In this document: positions 34,837 through 42,774 of the stretch, in pieces
Layout: each line of letters opens with the position of its first letter
How positions within the stretch are numbered: the stretch's first letter is position 1
Position numbers and translations under genes: made by a program
The notes under the pieces: model-generated
Told to the model about the DNA's origin: nothing
The model's input: only the letters and a program-made list of their open reading frames with translations
Database searches by the model: none
Assembly: GCF_019613795.1 (NCBI RefSeq)
Contig: NZ_CP080429.1
Location: 1,579,501 to 1,643,500 of the forward strand
Reading direction: 5' to 3'
DNA length: 64,000 bases
Source: Flavobacterium litorale
GTDB lineage: Bacteria > Bacteroidota > Bacteroidia > Flavobacteriales > Flavobacteriaceae

Positions 34837-37071
34837 TTGAGCACCAAACTTTTTTTAATAACGCCACCTTTTACACAACTTAATACACCCTATCCTGCAA
34901 CGGCATATTTAAAAGGGTTTTTAAATACCAAAGGCATGGCAGCATCCCAAGCCGATTTGGGAATTGATGTTATTATAAAACTGTTCTCGAAACAAGGGCT
35001 TACGGATCTTTTCAATTATATAGAATTGAACTCCCCGCTCCTTTGGAGAGGGGCAGGGGGAGAGGCTAAACTCGGAACCCCAAACTCGGAACGAATCATT
35101 GCGCTTAAAGACGAGTATATTAAAACAATCGATTCGGTTATTTTATTCTTACAGGGCAAGAATCCAACATTGTCACACCTTATTTGTCAGGAAGATTTTT
35201 TGCCCGAAGCATCACGCTTTGCACAATTGGATGAATTGGATTGGGCTTTTGGTACTATGGGTACGCAAGACAGGGCAAAGCACCTTGCTACATTGTACCT
35301 TGAAGACATTTCGGATTTGATTGTGGAGTGCGTTGACCCACATTTTGGCTTTAGCCGTTATGCCGAACGGTTGGGGCGTTCTGCCAATTCGTTTGACGAA
35401 TTGTATGAGAGTTTACAACAGCCCTATACCTATATTGATGAGTTGTTGCTTGAATTATTACATAAACGATTGGTTACAGAAAAACCCGATTTGGTTTGTT
35501 TTTCGGTGCCATTTCCTGGCAACCTGTACGCTGCTTTTAGGAGCGCGCAATACATAAAGCAGCATTTCCCTAATGTAAAGATTGCTATGGGGGGCGGTTT
35601 CCCAAATACTGAGTTACGGTCGTTAAGTGATGTGCGCGTAATGGAGTTTTTCGATTTTATTACATTGGATGATGGCGAAGCACCAATAGAATGCTTAGTA
35701 GACTATATTGAGGGCAAGAGGGAACTTAGTCGCCTGAAGCGTACTTTTATCTTACAGGATAATAAAGTAACGTATATAGATAATTTGGGTAAACCTGATT
35801 ATAAACAGGCACAGGTAGGCACACCCGATTATACAGGGTTGCCGTTGGATAGTTATATTTCGGTTATAGAGATTGTAAACCCCATGCACCGTATGTGGAG
35901 CGATGGGCGCTGGAATAAACTAACGATGGCACATGGCTGTTATTGGGGCAAATGTACGTTTTGCGATATATCGTTAGATTATATAAAAATTTACGAGCCT
36001 GTTACTGCTAAGTTGTTGGTAGACCGTATGGAAGAATTAACCCTACAAACAGGGCAAAATGGGTTTCATTTTGTAGACGAGGCTGCACCGCCTGCTTTAA
36101 TGCGTGAGGTAGCTTTGGAGATATTGCGACGCAACCTAGCAGTAACATGGTGGACAAATATTCGGTTTGAAAAAAGTTTTACTGCCGACCTTTGCCGATT
36201 GCTTAAAGCATCGGGTTGCATTGCTGTTTCGGGTGGGCTTGAAGTGGCATCGGACCGTTTGTTAAATTTAATACAAAAGGGAGTAACCGTAGCACAAGTA
36301 GCACGCGTAACCCGAAATTTTACCGAAGAAGGTATTATGGTGCATGCCTACCTAATGTATGGTTTCCCGACACAAACAGCACAGGAAACAATAGATTCGT
36401 TAGAGATGGTACGCCAAATGTTTGAGGTAGGTGTATTACAATCAGGGTTTTGGCATCAGTTTGCCGTGACGGCACATAGCCCCGTAGGACTATATCCTGA
36501 AAAATTTGGCGTACTAAAGGAAAATGATGCTATAGGTAGTTTTGCGAACAACGATATTGTACATATTGACGAAAAGGGCACTAATCACGATAAGTTTAGT
36601 TTTGGGCTAAAAAAATCGTTATTTAACTATATGCACGGTATCTGTTTCGATTATTCGTTGCAAGAGTGGTTCGATTTTAAAGTGCCACGCACTAAAGTAT
36701 CGCCCAGTTATATTTACGATGCCTTACACGAAGAAAATACGTTTACTGTAAAACCACCTACAGCTAAATTAATATGGATGGGAGGTAAGCCTACTGTTTC
36801 GCGATTTATTAAAACAAAAAAGGGAAATAAGTACGAAGTGGCTGAATTAACGTTTCATGACAAAAAAGAATCGTATACCATTCAAATACAGCAACAGCAA
36901 GAAGAATGGCTTGTACAGTTTTTAAACGATGCAGCTAGTACTACCAAAGGTGTAGTAACTTTTGCAAAGGTAAAACAAAGTTATGAAGCACTAGGTTTAG
37001 ATGACTTTGAACTGTTTTGGTATAGCAAACCTATTAATACGTTACGCGATTATGGTTTGCTAGTACTTTAA
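34837..37071 (+). CDS. B12-binding-type radical SAM protein with an inserted repeat
   Basis: 744 residues from a TTG start at 34837 (second residue Ser, then TKLFLITPPFTQLNTPYPA, a typical start for this group). A cobalamin-binding-like N-terminal domain contains IAMGGGFPNTE. The radical SAM core has HGCYWGKCTFCDI, cysteines spaced C-x4-C-x2-C, a known variant, then SGGLEVASDRLL. The substrate is unknown. Residues about 59-80 (SPLLWRGAGGE region) come from a palindromic repeat that sits in frame. The 3' end overlaps the convergent gene by 4 bases. Confidence 0.8.
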   Translation: MSTKLFLITPPFTQLNTPYPATAYLKGFLNTKGMAASQADLGIDVIIKLFSKQGLTDLFNYIELNSPLLWRGAGGEAKLGTPNSERIIALKDEYIKTIDSVILFLQGKNPTLSHLICQEDFLPEASRFAQLDELDWAFGTMGTQDRAKHLATLYLEDISDLIVECVDPHFGFSRYAERLGRSANSFDELYESLQQPYTYIDELLLELLHKRLVTEKPDLVCFSVPFPGNLYAAFRSAQYIKQHFPNVKIAMGGGFPNTELRSLSDVRVMEFFDFITLDDGEAPIECLVDYIEGKRELSRLKRTFILQDNKVTYIDNLGKPDYKQAQVGTPDYTGLPLDSYISVIEIVNPMHRMWSDGRWNKLTMAHGCYWGKCTFCDISLDYIKIYEPVTAKLLVDRMEELTLQTGQNGFHFVDEAAPPALMREVALEILRRNLAVTWWTNIRFEKSFTADLCRLLKASGCIAVSGGLEVASDRLLNLIQKGVTVAQVARVTRNFTEEGIMVHAYLMYGFPTQTAQETIDSLEMVRQMFEVGVLQSGFWHQFAVTAHSPVGLYPEKFGVLKENDAIGSFANNDIVHIDEKGTNHDKFSFGLKKSLFNYMHGICFDYSLQEWFDFKVPRTKVSPSYIYDALHEENTFTVKPPTAKLIWMGGKPTVSRFIKTKKGNKYEVAELTFHDKKESYTIQIQQQQEEWLVQFLNDAASTTKGVVTFAKVKQSYEALGLDDFELFWYSKPINTLRDYGLLVL
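35011..35075. repeat. Palindromic repeat inserted in frame in the radical SAM gene
   Basis: TTCAATT (35011-35017) pairs with AATTGAA (35024-35030). It is followed by CTCCCCGCTCC-TTT-GGAGAGGGG and a G-rich tail, a GC-rich palindrome unlike the surrounding AT-rich codons. It translates to SPLLWRGAGGE, a peptide known from dispersed repeats in other genomes. Confidence 0.65.
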
Positions 37072-37493
37072 AACTTCCTATCAGCAATCATTTTCTGATA
37101 CTTTTTAGTTTGTTCTTCATTTAAAAGTTTAAGTATCTCTTCATCTATTTCTTTAGTAATCTCTTTTACCTTTTCAATTTTTGCATCTTTAGGAATATCC
37201 TGTTCAGCTACCCCAAATATCTTTTCCTTATTATCGTTATAAATTACCGTTACGGCTGCCTCCTGAAAATCGTCTAGGTTTAATTTTTTGTCAAGTTGCT
37301 TTACAGTAGCTTCAATAATATCAATCTTATTTTTCTTTGCATCTTTATTTTTAGTTCGGGGTGCATTTCTTTGGCGTGCTATACTACGGTCTACACCTGC
37401 ACCTGTATTATACGGGTCATGAAATTGTGCTTGTACTTCGGTAGCTCCCAAAAGGAAAATAAAAACGGCTAGGATATTTTTTATAGTTTTCAT
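37068..37493 (-). CDS. Secreted hypothetical protein
   Basis: 141 residues with a signal peptide (ending EVQAQ, about residue 23). The mature part is short and highly charged: a basic segment (RSIARQRNAPRTKNKDAKKNK), then predicted helices rich in Lys and Glu ending in EEQTKKYQKMIADRKF. This recalls the Spy/CpxP-like LTxxQ periplasmic helical proteins, but the motifs are not clear. Its 3' end overlaps the convergent radical SAM gene. Function unknown. Confidence 0.6.
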   Translation of the reverse strand: MKTIKNILAVFIFLLGATEVQAQFHDPYNTGAGVDRSIARQRNAPRTKNKDAKKNKIDIIEATVKQLDKKLNLDDFQEAAVTVIYNDNKEKIFGVAEQDIPKDAKIEKVKEITKEIDEEILKLLNEEQTKKYQKMIADRKF

Positions 37494-37566
37494 AAATGTA
37501 AGCGTGTTATACAGTAATCAAATTTACAATAAAAATGCCAAAGTAATTTTTAATATACATACTGCT

Positions 37567-38886
37567 TTATGCAGTAACAGGAATACCATACAAGTCGAAC
37601 TCTGTAGCATCGGTAATTTTAATGTTTACAAATTCGCCTGTTTTTAAGTATATTTCGGTAGCATCTATTAATACTTCGTTATCAACATCAGGACTATCAA
37701 ACTCGGTACGCCCTACAAAATGGTTGCCTTCTTTTCTGTCGATAATACAACGGAAAGTTGCACCGATCTTTTCCTGATTCAGTTCCCAAGATATTTGCGA
37801 TTGCAATTCCATAATCTCGTTAGCACGTTGCTGCTTAACTTCGGCAGGAACATCATCTTCTAAATTATAGGCATGTGTATTTTCTTCGTGCGAATACGTA
37901 AAGCAACCCAAACGCTCAAATCGCATCTCCTCAACCCATTTTTTTAGGGTTTGAAAATCTTCTTCCGTTTCGCCAGGGTAGCCTACTATTAACGTAGTAC
38001 GTATTGCCATTTCTGGAACAGCAGCTCTAAATTGCTTTAGTAGTTTTGTGGTTTTTTCTTGGGTAGTACCGCGGCGCATCGATTTTAAAACACTATCGGC
38101 AATATGTTGTAGCGGAATATCAATATAGTTGCATATTTTTGGCTCACGGTTCATTACATCCAATACATCCATTGGGAAACCTGTAGGGAATGCATAATGT
38201 AGGCGTATCCACTCAATACCTTCTACCTTAGCTAAATTTTCTAATAATTCGGCAAGGTTGCGTTTTTTGTATAAATCTAAACCGTAGTAAGTAAGGTCTT
38301 GCGCTATAAGTATAAGCTCTTTAACCCCATTACGTGCTAGTCCTTCAGCCTCTTTAACCAGTTTTTCTATAGGTTGCGATACGTGTTTGCCACGCATTAA
38401 CGGTATAGCACAAAAACTACAAGGGCGGTCGCACCCCTCGGCAATTTTTAAGTAGGCGTAATTTTTAGGTGTAGTTGTTAGGCGTTCGCCAAGTAACTCG
38501 TGCTTATAGTCGGCGCCTAATGCTTTAAGTAAATGAGGTAACTCTGTAGTGCCAAAATATTGGTCAATATTCGGGATTTCTCGTTCCAAATCGGGTTTAT
38601 AACGTTCAGATAGGCATCCTGTTACAAATACTTTATCTACAATACCTTGCTCTTTTTTATCGGCATAATTCAATATCATGTTTACCGATTCCTCCTTTGC
38701 ATTATCAATAAAACCACAAGTGTTTATTACCACGATGTTCCCTTCCTCTTCGGCAGGTGCTTCGTGTGTAACATCTTTACCACTTGCTTTTAGCTGTCCC
38801 ATTAATACTTCGCTATCGTACACATTTTTGGAACATCCTAAGGTAATTACATTGATTTTATTCTTCTTTAACGTTTTGGTTCTCAT
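37567..38886 (-). CDS. rimO: Ribosomal protein S12 methylthiotransferase RimO
   Basis: 439 residues. The N-terminal MTTase domain has the three auxiliary-cluster cysteines in TLGCSKN (Cys18), NTCGF and TGCLSERY. The radical SAM cluster is CDRPCSFC in the central domain, and a C-terminal TRAM domain (about 370-439) ends in DLYGIPVTA. RimO adds a methylthio group to Asp88 of ribosomal protein S12. MiaB is the close alternative, but LGCSKNVYDSE favours RimO. Monocistronic. Confidence 0.94.
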   Translation of the reverse strand: MRTKTLKKNKINVITLGCSKNVYDSEVLMGQLKASGKDVTHEAPAEEEGNIVVINTCGFIDNAKEESVNMILNYADKKEQGIVDKVFVTGCLSERYKPDLEREIPNIDQYFGTTELPHLLKALGADYKHELLGERLTTTPKNYAYLKIAEGCDRPCSFCAIPLMRGKHVSQPIEKLVKEAEGLARNGVKELILIAQDLTYYGLDLYKKRNLAELLENLAKVEGIEWIRLHYAFPTGFPMDVLDVMNREPKICNYIDIPLQHIADSVLKSMRRGTTQEKTTKLLKQFRAAVPEMAIRTTLIVGYPGETEEDFQTLKKWVEEMRFERLGCFTYSHEENTHAYNLEDDVPAEVKQQRANEIMELQSQISWELNQEKIGATFRCIIDRKEGNHFVGRTEFDSPDVDNEVLIDATEIYLKTGEFVNIKITDATEFDLYGIPVTA

Positions 38887-39067
38887 GTAGTTGAAAATTG
38901 GAGTGCAAAATTACGCTTTTTATTGATAATGAGTGGTATATGTGCGTTAAAGTTTGAAGCGTTGTAGTATTTTAAAAATTATAATTAACGATTTCATAAT
39001 CAAATAAAAATAATAGTATTCAAATTTTACTGTTATAATTGTTGTAAATCCAAACAATTATTAAATT

Positions 39068-40687
39068 ATGAATAATTATTTGAAACAGATTTCTGTTTTA
39101 GCGTTATTGTGTTGTTCGTTTTTGTTTATTTCCTGTGAAACAGAAGAGACCATAACAACTGAGACAGTTCCTACTGAACAGGCACAGCCTGCCCTGGTGA
39201 CCATTGATGAGGTTTTATCCAAAATTAATAGTTCTGAAATTAAAAATACTATAAAAAACCTTACTAATCCGAATTTGAAATCTAGACTTAACGATTTTGA
39301 AAACGCTGAATATTTTGAAAAGGTTGGTGTTAAAGATAAGTTCCATCAATACACACTGTATTTAAATGGGTATACTCCAGACCGCCCGTACTTTTTGTAC
39401 TATATTATTACTGTTGATATTGATTTAAAGGAAAAATCTGGTTTTTTAAAATATATTCCAGATCAGCCCATTTCAGTTCTCGATGCTACTAAATTTTCAG
39501 GTAAATTAAAGCTTTTAAATAACGATATGGATTTTCAGGCTGAGATAGTTTTTAATCAGGGGCAAGCAGTTCCTATGGTAATAGGTACTACAATATGTGT
39601 AGAGAATGTAATTGTAAATGTACACAATTGTAGTAATGGTGGTGAGCATGCTCCTGGCGAATCGTGTGCACCTGGTTATGTAAACGATGCCTACTATTCC
39701 TTAGTGGATATCGTAGAAACCTGTTGGACAGAATTTGATTATACTAGTCCTGGTACTTTTATAGGCGGTGGTGGTGGATCAAGCATGTCAAACATAGATC
39801 GTTTTAACAACCGACTGACAGCACAACAAACAGCCTTTTTAAACGCTAACCCAACGGTTAAAAATATCATCTACGATTTTATTGAGCATACAGCCATACT
39901 CTCTTCCGCTACATTAATGGTAGATTTAGGTATGCGTGATGTGAGTTTGTTAACACCGCTTCTAAACCATTTAAAGGATAAGAATTTCTCTCAAAATAGT
40001 ACCAGATTTGTGAGCTGGGCTGTAGATTATTTAATCGATAATCCTAACGTTACGGCACTACAATTTGATAACTGGTTTATGGGAGAAGTTGAGGGTGTAG
40101 AAAGCACAGAGCCTTATGTTGATGGTTACTGGGATAATCCTAATTTAATTATACCTCAACAGCAATTACCTACTAAAGCTGCTTTTTTAGCAGCATATCC
40201 TCAAATGCCAACCTCTCAACTTTGCAGTTTAATTGGTGGCGATGTGCTAACACTATATAATGCTATTATTGCTACTGGAAAGCCCATGAATAGTTGTACA
40301 GTACGCTTGTCTAGAGCATTAAATTATTCAGGTATTAACATTCCAAATATACCAGGTAAAACAAAGCTAGGTGGTGATGGTAACTATTATTTTACTTTTG
40401 CTTCAGATATTACTGCATGGATGATCTTTACTTTTGGTATCAGTAACAGTTCGGGGGGATTAATTCCTTATAATAGTAACCACATGTATTTGGATGATGG
40501 AGGTGCTAATGGTACGAATTTTGTTACTCAACTTGAGAATACTACGGGTATTTACGCTATGCAGCCAATCAGTGTTGAAGCGTTTCAAGCATCAGGTCAC
40601 TGTGATGCACTCGTAGATGGTTTATGTCTTACCAATTTTTGTTTTTTTGGTAATGCTTTCGCTATTCATGTGTGGGTTCTAAATTGA
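39068..40687 (+). CDS. Lipoprotein with C-terminal Tae4-like peptidoglycan amidase domain
   Basis: 539 residues. Lipobox FISC (Cys23) leads into an acidic stretch. An N-terminal domain (about 45-225) is followed by a Gly/Ser linker (GGGGGSS, about 233-239) and a helical region. The C-terminal domain (about 380-539) resembles Tae4, the type VI secretion amidase that cleaves peptidoglycan. SLIGGDV, NSCTVRLSRALNYSG (catalytic Cys410), YYFTFASDITAWM and ASGHCDALVDG (catalytic His511) follow Tae4 in order. A cysteine pair (Cys520/Cys525) mirrors its disulphide, and the end is HVWVLN. A Tai4-like gene lies three genes on. Delivery is unclear: the protein has its own lipoprotein signal, not a T6SS adaptor. 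Confidence 0.75.
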   Translation: MNNYLKQISVLALLCCSFLFISCETEETITTETVPTEQAQPALVTIDEVLSKINSSEIKNTIKNLTNPNLKSRLNDFENAEYFEKVGVKDKFHQYTLYLNGYTPDRPYFLYYIITVDIDLKEKSGFLKYIPDQPISVLDATKFSGKLKLLNNDMDFQAEIVFNQGQAVPMVIGTTICVENVIVNVHNCSNGGEHAPGESCAPGYVNDAYYSLVDIVETCWTEFDYTSPGTFIGGGGGSSMSNIDRFNNRLTAQQTAFLNANPTVKNIIYDFIEHTAILSSATLMVDLGMRDVSLLTPLLNHLKDKNFSQNSTRFVSWAVDYLIDNPNVTALQFDNWFMGEVEGVESTEPYVDGYWDNPNLIIPQQQLPTKAAFLAAYPQMPTSQLCSLIGGDVLTLYNAIIATGKPMNSCTVRLSRALNYSGINIPNIPGKTKLGGDGNYYFTFASDITAWMIFTFGISNSSGGLIPYNSNHMYLDDGGANGTNFVTQLENTTGIYAMQPISVEAFQASGHCDALVDGLCLTNFCFFGNAFAIHVWVLN

Positions 40688-40697
40688 TATTTTTGAT

Positions 40698-41228
40698 ATG
40701 AGAGTTTATTTAATTATTGTGCTATTATTTTTTGTAAGCTATGCAGATGCTCAAAAAATTATAGAGAGAAAGTTTCAAGATACAGTTTCAGGAATGTATT
40801 ATACTGAAGTAAGTAGGCAGTATAAATGGTTAGTGCCTGTAAAAGATGTATTTTTTGTTGTAGATACTTTAAATCAGGAAGAAACAATAGTGGCAGTTAA
40901 GGAATTTATAAAGAAAGAAGATATTGATGATATGGTTTTTTATTTTTTACAACTTCCAGCTAATATGACTATAGAAGCCAAAGAAAAAGCCTTTGATAAT
41001 ATTTCAAATGATTTATTAAGTAGAAAGAAAATGGTTGAATCTGACTTTTACGCCATAGTACAAGAAGATATTACTGATATATACAGAACGAAAGTAGAGG
41101 AAGAATGGAAAACGAGGAGATTTGGTTATCCGCGACCTCTTCGCGATACTTTAGTGAGTAATAGAATAGGTGATTTACTTAAATTTATTGTTGAGAAAGA
41201 TAAAATTCCACCTGGCTATTATGATTAG
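40698..41228 (+). CDS. Secreted protein of unknown function, paralogue A of the Tae4-like locus
   Basis: 176 residues with signal peptide MRVYLIIVLLFFVSYADAQ. The mature region is mostly charged and starts 10 bases after the lipoprotein stop. It is a paralogue of the product at 41755-42282: both have VP-VK-x-VFF-x-VDT-x-NQ, followed by a helix with AVK and a VFYF segment, and end at PG. I do not recognise the family. Its place directly behind a toxin-like gene suggests an immunity or accessory role. It keeps a full PPGYYD C-terminus. Confidence 0.6.
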   Translation: MRVYLIIVLLFFVSYADAQKIIERKFQDTVSGMYYTEVSRQYKWLVPVKDVFFVVDTLNQEETIVAVKEFIKKEDIDDMVFYFLQLPANMTIEAKEKAFDNISNDLLSRKKMVESDFYAIVQEDITDIYRTKVEEEWKTRRFGYPRPLRDTLVSNRIGDLLKFIVEKDKIPPGYYD

Positions 41229-41287
41229 GGGGTTACAAGTATTTATAGAAAAAGTTTATCATCAAATGAAATATTTGAAAATAATAA
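41211..41287 (+). repeat. Direct repeat copy 1 (duplication junction)
   Basis: CCTGGCTATTATGATTAGG, GGGTTA and GTTTATCATCAAATGAAATA recur at 42274-42337 with few changes; this copy has about 15 extra bases in the middle. It spans the end of paralogue A and the decayed gene start. Confidence 0.7.
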
Positions 41288-41298
41288 GTAGTTATTAA
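41266..41298 (+). pseudogene. Decayed copy of the small membrane protein gene
   Basis: ATG at 41266 opens MKYLKIISSY and stops at once. The same start, MKYLKII, begins the intact 123-residue gene at 42316, within the same duplicated sequence. This is a 5' stub left by a segmental duplication. Confidence 0.6.
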
Positions 41299-41334
41299 TT
41301 GGTTGGTACATGTTTGGTTATTAAATTAAACAAT

Positions 41335-41742
41335 ATGAGAAAATGTCTAACCTTTATATTTACTATCGTTATTTTCTTAGGTTGTTGTAAGCCAAAATAT
41401 CAGAAATTTGATTATAACAAATCGACTAATCCATGGATTGATGCTTTTAAAGATCGTGCTTTTATAGCTTGCCTTAGAGAGAGTTACCAAATTGATGACA
41501 CCATTTTTAAGTTAATACAAAAAAGAGATGCCTTTAACCCTTATGACGGCTTAGATTTAGAAGCAATCAAAACAGCAAATAAACTAGGTACAAATATTGC
41601 AAAAAATATACCTGAACCTTCTATGTGTGAAGGTTGCGACGAAGGCGTAAATTACTATATGGCAACATGCTTGCATTACTATAAAAGTAGCGAACTTGAC
41701 TCTCTTGCAAAAATGGAGTATGAACGCTATTTGAAACAGTAA
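41335..41742 (+). CDS. Tai4-like immunity lipoprotein
   Basis: 135 residues from the ATG at 41335; a TTG at 41299 gives no leader and was rejected. Lipobox IFLGC (Cys17) then CKPKYQKF. The body resembles Tai4, the periplasmic inhibitor of Tae4 amidases: WIDAFKDRAFIACLRESY corresponds to the first helices with a conserved Cys. YYMATCLHYYKSSELDSLAK matches the Tai4 end, which has the pattern YNTMKC-DLYHS-ELD-LV. Tai4 dimers bind and block the Tae4 active site in the periplasm. Lying behind the Tae4-like lipoprotein, it is the probable cognate immunity protein. The lipid anchor would place it in the same membranes as the toxin. Confidence 0.75.
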   Translation: MRKCLTFIFTIVIFLGCCKPKYQKFDYNKSTNPWIDAFKDRAFIACLRESYQIDDTIFKLIQKRDAFNPYDGLDLEAIKTANKLGTNIAKNIPEPSMCEGCDEGVNYYMATCLHYYKSSELDSLAKMEYERYLKQ

Positions 41743-41754
41743 TTTAAAAATACC

Positions 41755-42282
41755 ATGAAAACATTTATTTATACTTATATACTCTTGTTATTGTCGAAAT
41801 CACTTTTTTCACAAGAGTTCTACCATAATAAAATAGTAGAAGAAAAATCAGGTATTGAATTCACGGAGATTAAGCGTAAGAATAATAGAATTATCCCTGT
41901 TAAAAGCGTTTTTTTTATTGTTGATACTATAAATCAGGATGATAAAATACTAGCAGTTAAGAAATTGATTGCCGAAGAAAATATGGGTAATGCCGTTTTC
42001 TATTTTGCAAAATTTCCTGAAAATAAGTCTATCTCTATTGCGCAGAAAGAGAAGCTTTTTAAGGATATAGTTTTAAATTTTTTGGGGAGAATGAAAATGT
42101 TAGAATCACAACTCTACATTGTTTCGACAAGTGATTTCACTAACGAATATAATAGATACAGTGATAATAACGAAGTAAGAGGGTTTGATTACGCTAACCC
42201 TATCAGAGATATTTTGCTTGATGCAGATATTGAGCAAATTCTTGAGTTTATAAATGAGAAACACAAACTATCGCCTGGCTAG
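41755..42282 (+). CDS. Secreted protein of unknown function, paralogue B of the Tae4-like locus
   Basis: 175 residues with a signal peptide ending LFSQ. It is a diverged duplicate of the product at 40698-41228. The gene starts 12 bases after the Tai4-like stop. At its end, CCTGGCTAG replaces the CCTGGCTATTATGATTAG of copy A, so one base change removes the last three residues (YYD). The old stop remains nine bases on. No family recognised. Confidence 0.6.
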   Translation: MKTFIYTYILLLLSKSLFSQEFYHNKIVEEKSGIEFTEIKRKNNRIIPVKSVFFIVDTINQDDKILAVKKLIAEENMGNAVFYFAKFPENKSISIAQKEKLFKDIVLNFLGRMKMLESQLYIVSTSDFTNEYNRYSDNNEVRGFDYANPIRDILLDADIEQILEFINEKHKLSPG

Positions 42283-42337
42283 TATGATTAGGGGGTTAGA
42301 AGAGTTTATCATCAAATGAAATATTTAAAAATAATAA
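42274..42337 (+). repeat. Direct repeat copy 2 (duplication junction)
   Basis: Partner of 41211-41287. It covers the end of paralogue B and the intact start of the small membrane protein gene. Confidence 0.7.
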
Positions 42338-42687
42338 CGCTACTTTCTTTTCTATTAATTGTAGTACCTAACGAAAAGTTTGAACTTATTAATGGAGGAC
42401 TAATTTTTTTAGGATTGATAAATATCTTTAATCCTGATGTAATGAATATAAGCAACTTCTTATTTCTACTGATTACTTTATTAGTTTTACTATTGATGTT
42501 TAATAAAAACAAGTATTTACTCGCTTTTGGCTATGTCTTGTCTTTCGCTTGGTTAGCTCCTAATATCAATATGGCTAACTTTAATAAAAGCTCACTTTTT
42601 ATAATTTCGCTTTCAGTGTATTTGGCTCTAGTATTAATCGTTTTATATAAGCAATTTTTTAAATCTAACTTAAACCATAAAGTATAA
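42316..42687 (+). CDS. Small integral membrane protein
   Basis: 123 residues, almost wholly hydrophobic, with about four membrane helices (about 3-16, 25-37, 45-62 and 90-113) and a short basic tail. It starts at ATG 42316, 33 bases after paralogue B, and ends the Tae4-like locus at a terminator. A decayed 5' copy lies at 41266. Function unknown; a role in immunity or in delivery of the lipoprotein is possible from context only. Confidence 0.55.
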   Translation: MKYLKIITLLSFLLIVVPNEKFELINGGLIFLGLINIFNPDVMNISNFLFLLITLLVLLLMFNKNKYLLAFGYVLSFAWLAPNINMANFNKSSLFIISLSVYLALVLIVLYKQFFKSNLNHKV

Positions 42688-42696
42688 AATAGATTG

Positions 42697-42728
42697 AAAA
42701 AGCCATTCCCAAATCAGGAATGGCTTTT
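42697..42728. terminator. Bidirectional terminator
   Basis: AAAAGCCATTCC pairs with GGAATGGCTTTT (core 42702-42709 with 42717-42724) between convergent genes. Confidence 0.85.
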
Positions 42729-42774
42729 GTGAAAATTGTTCCAATTTAGTAATATAGTTAAAATGAATTAATAA

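Noticed and set aside
39068..42687. Type VI secretion locus
   Set aside because: No tube, sheath, baseplate, VgrG, PAAR or Hcp gene is present; only the effector and immunity domains resemble T6SS parts.
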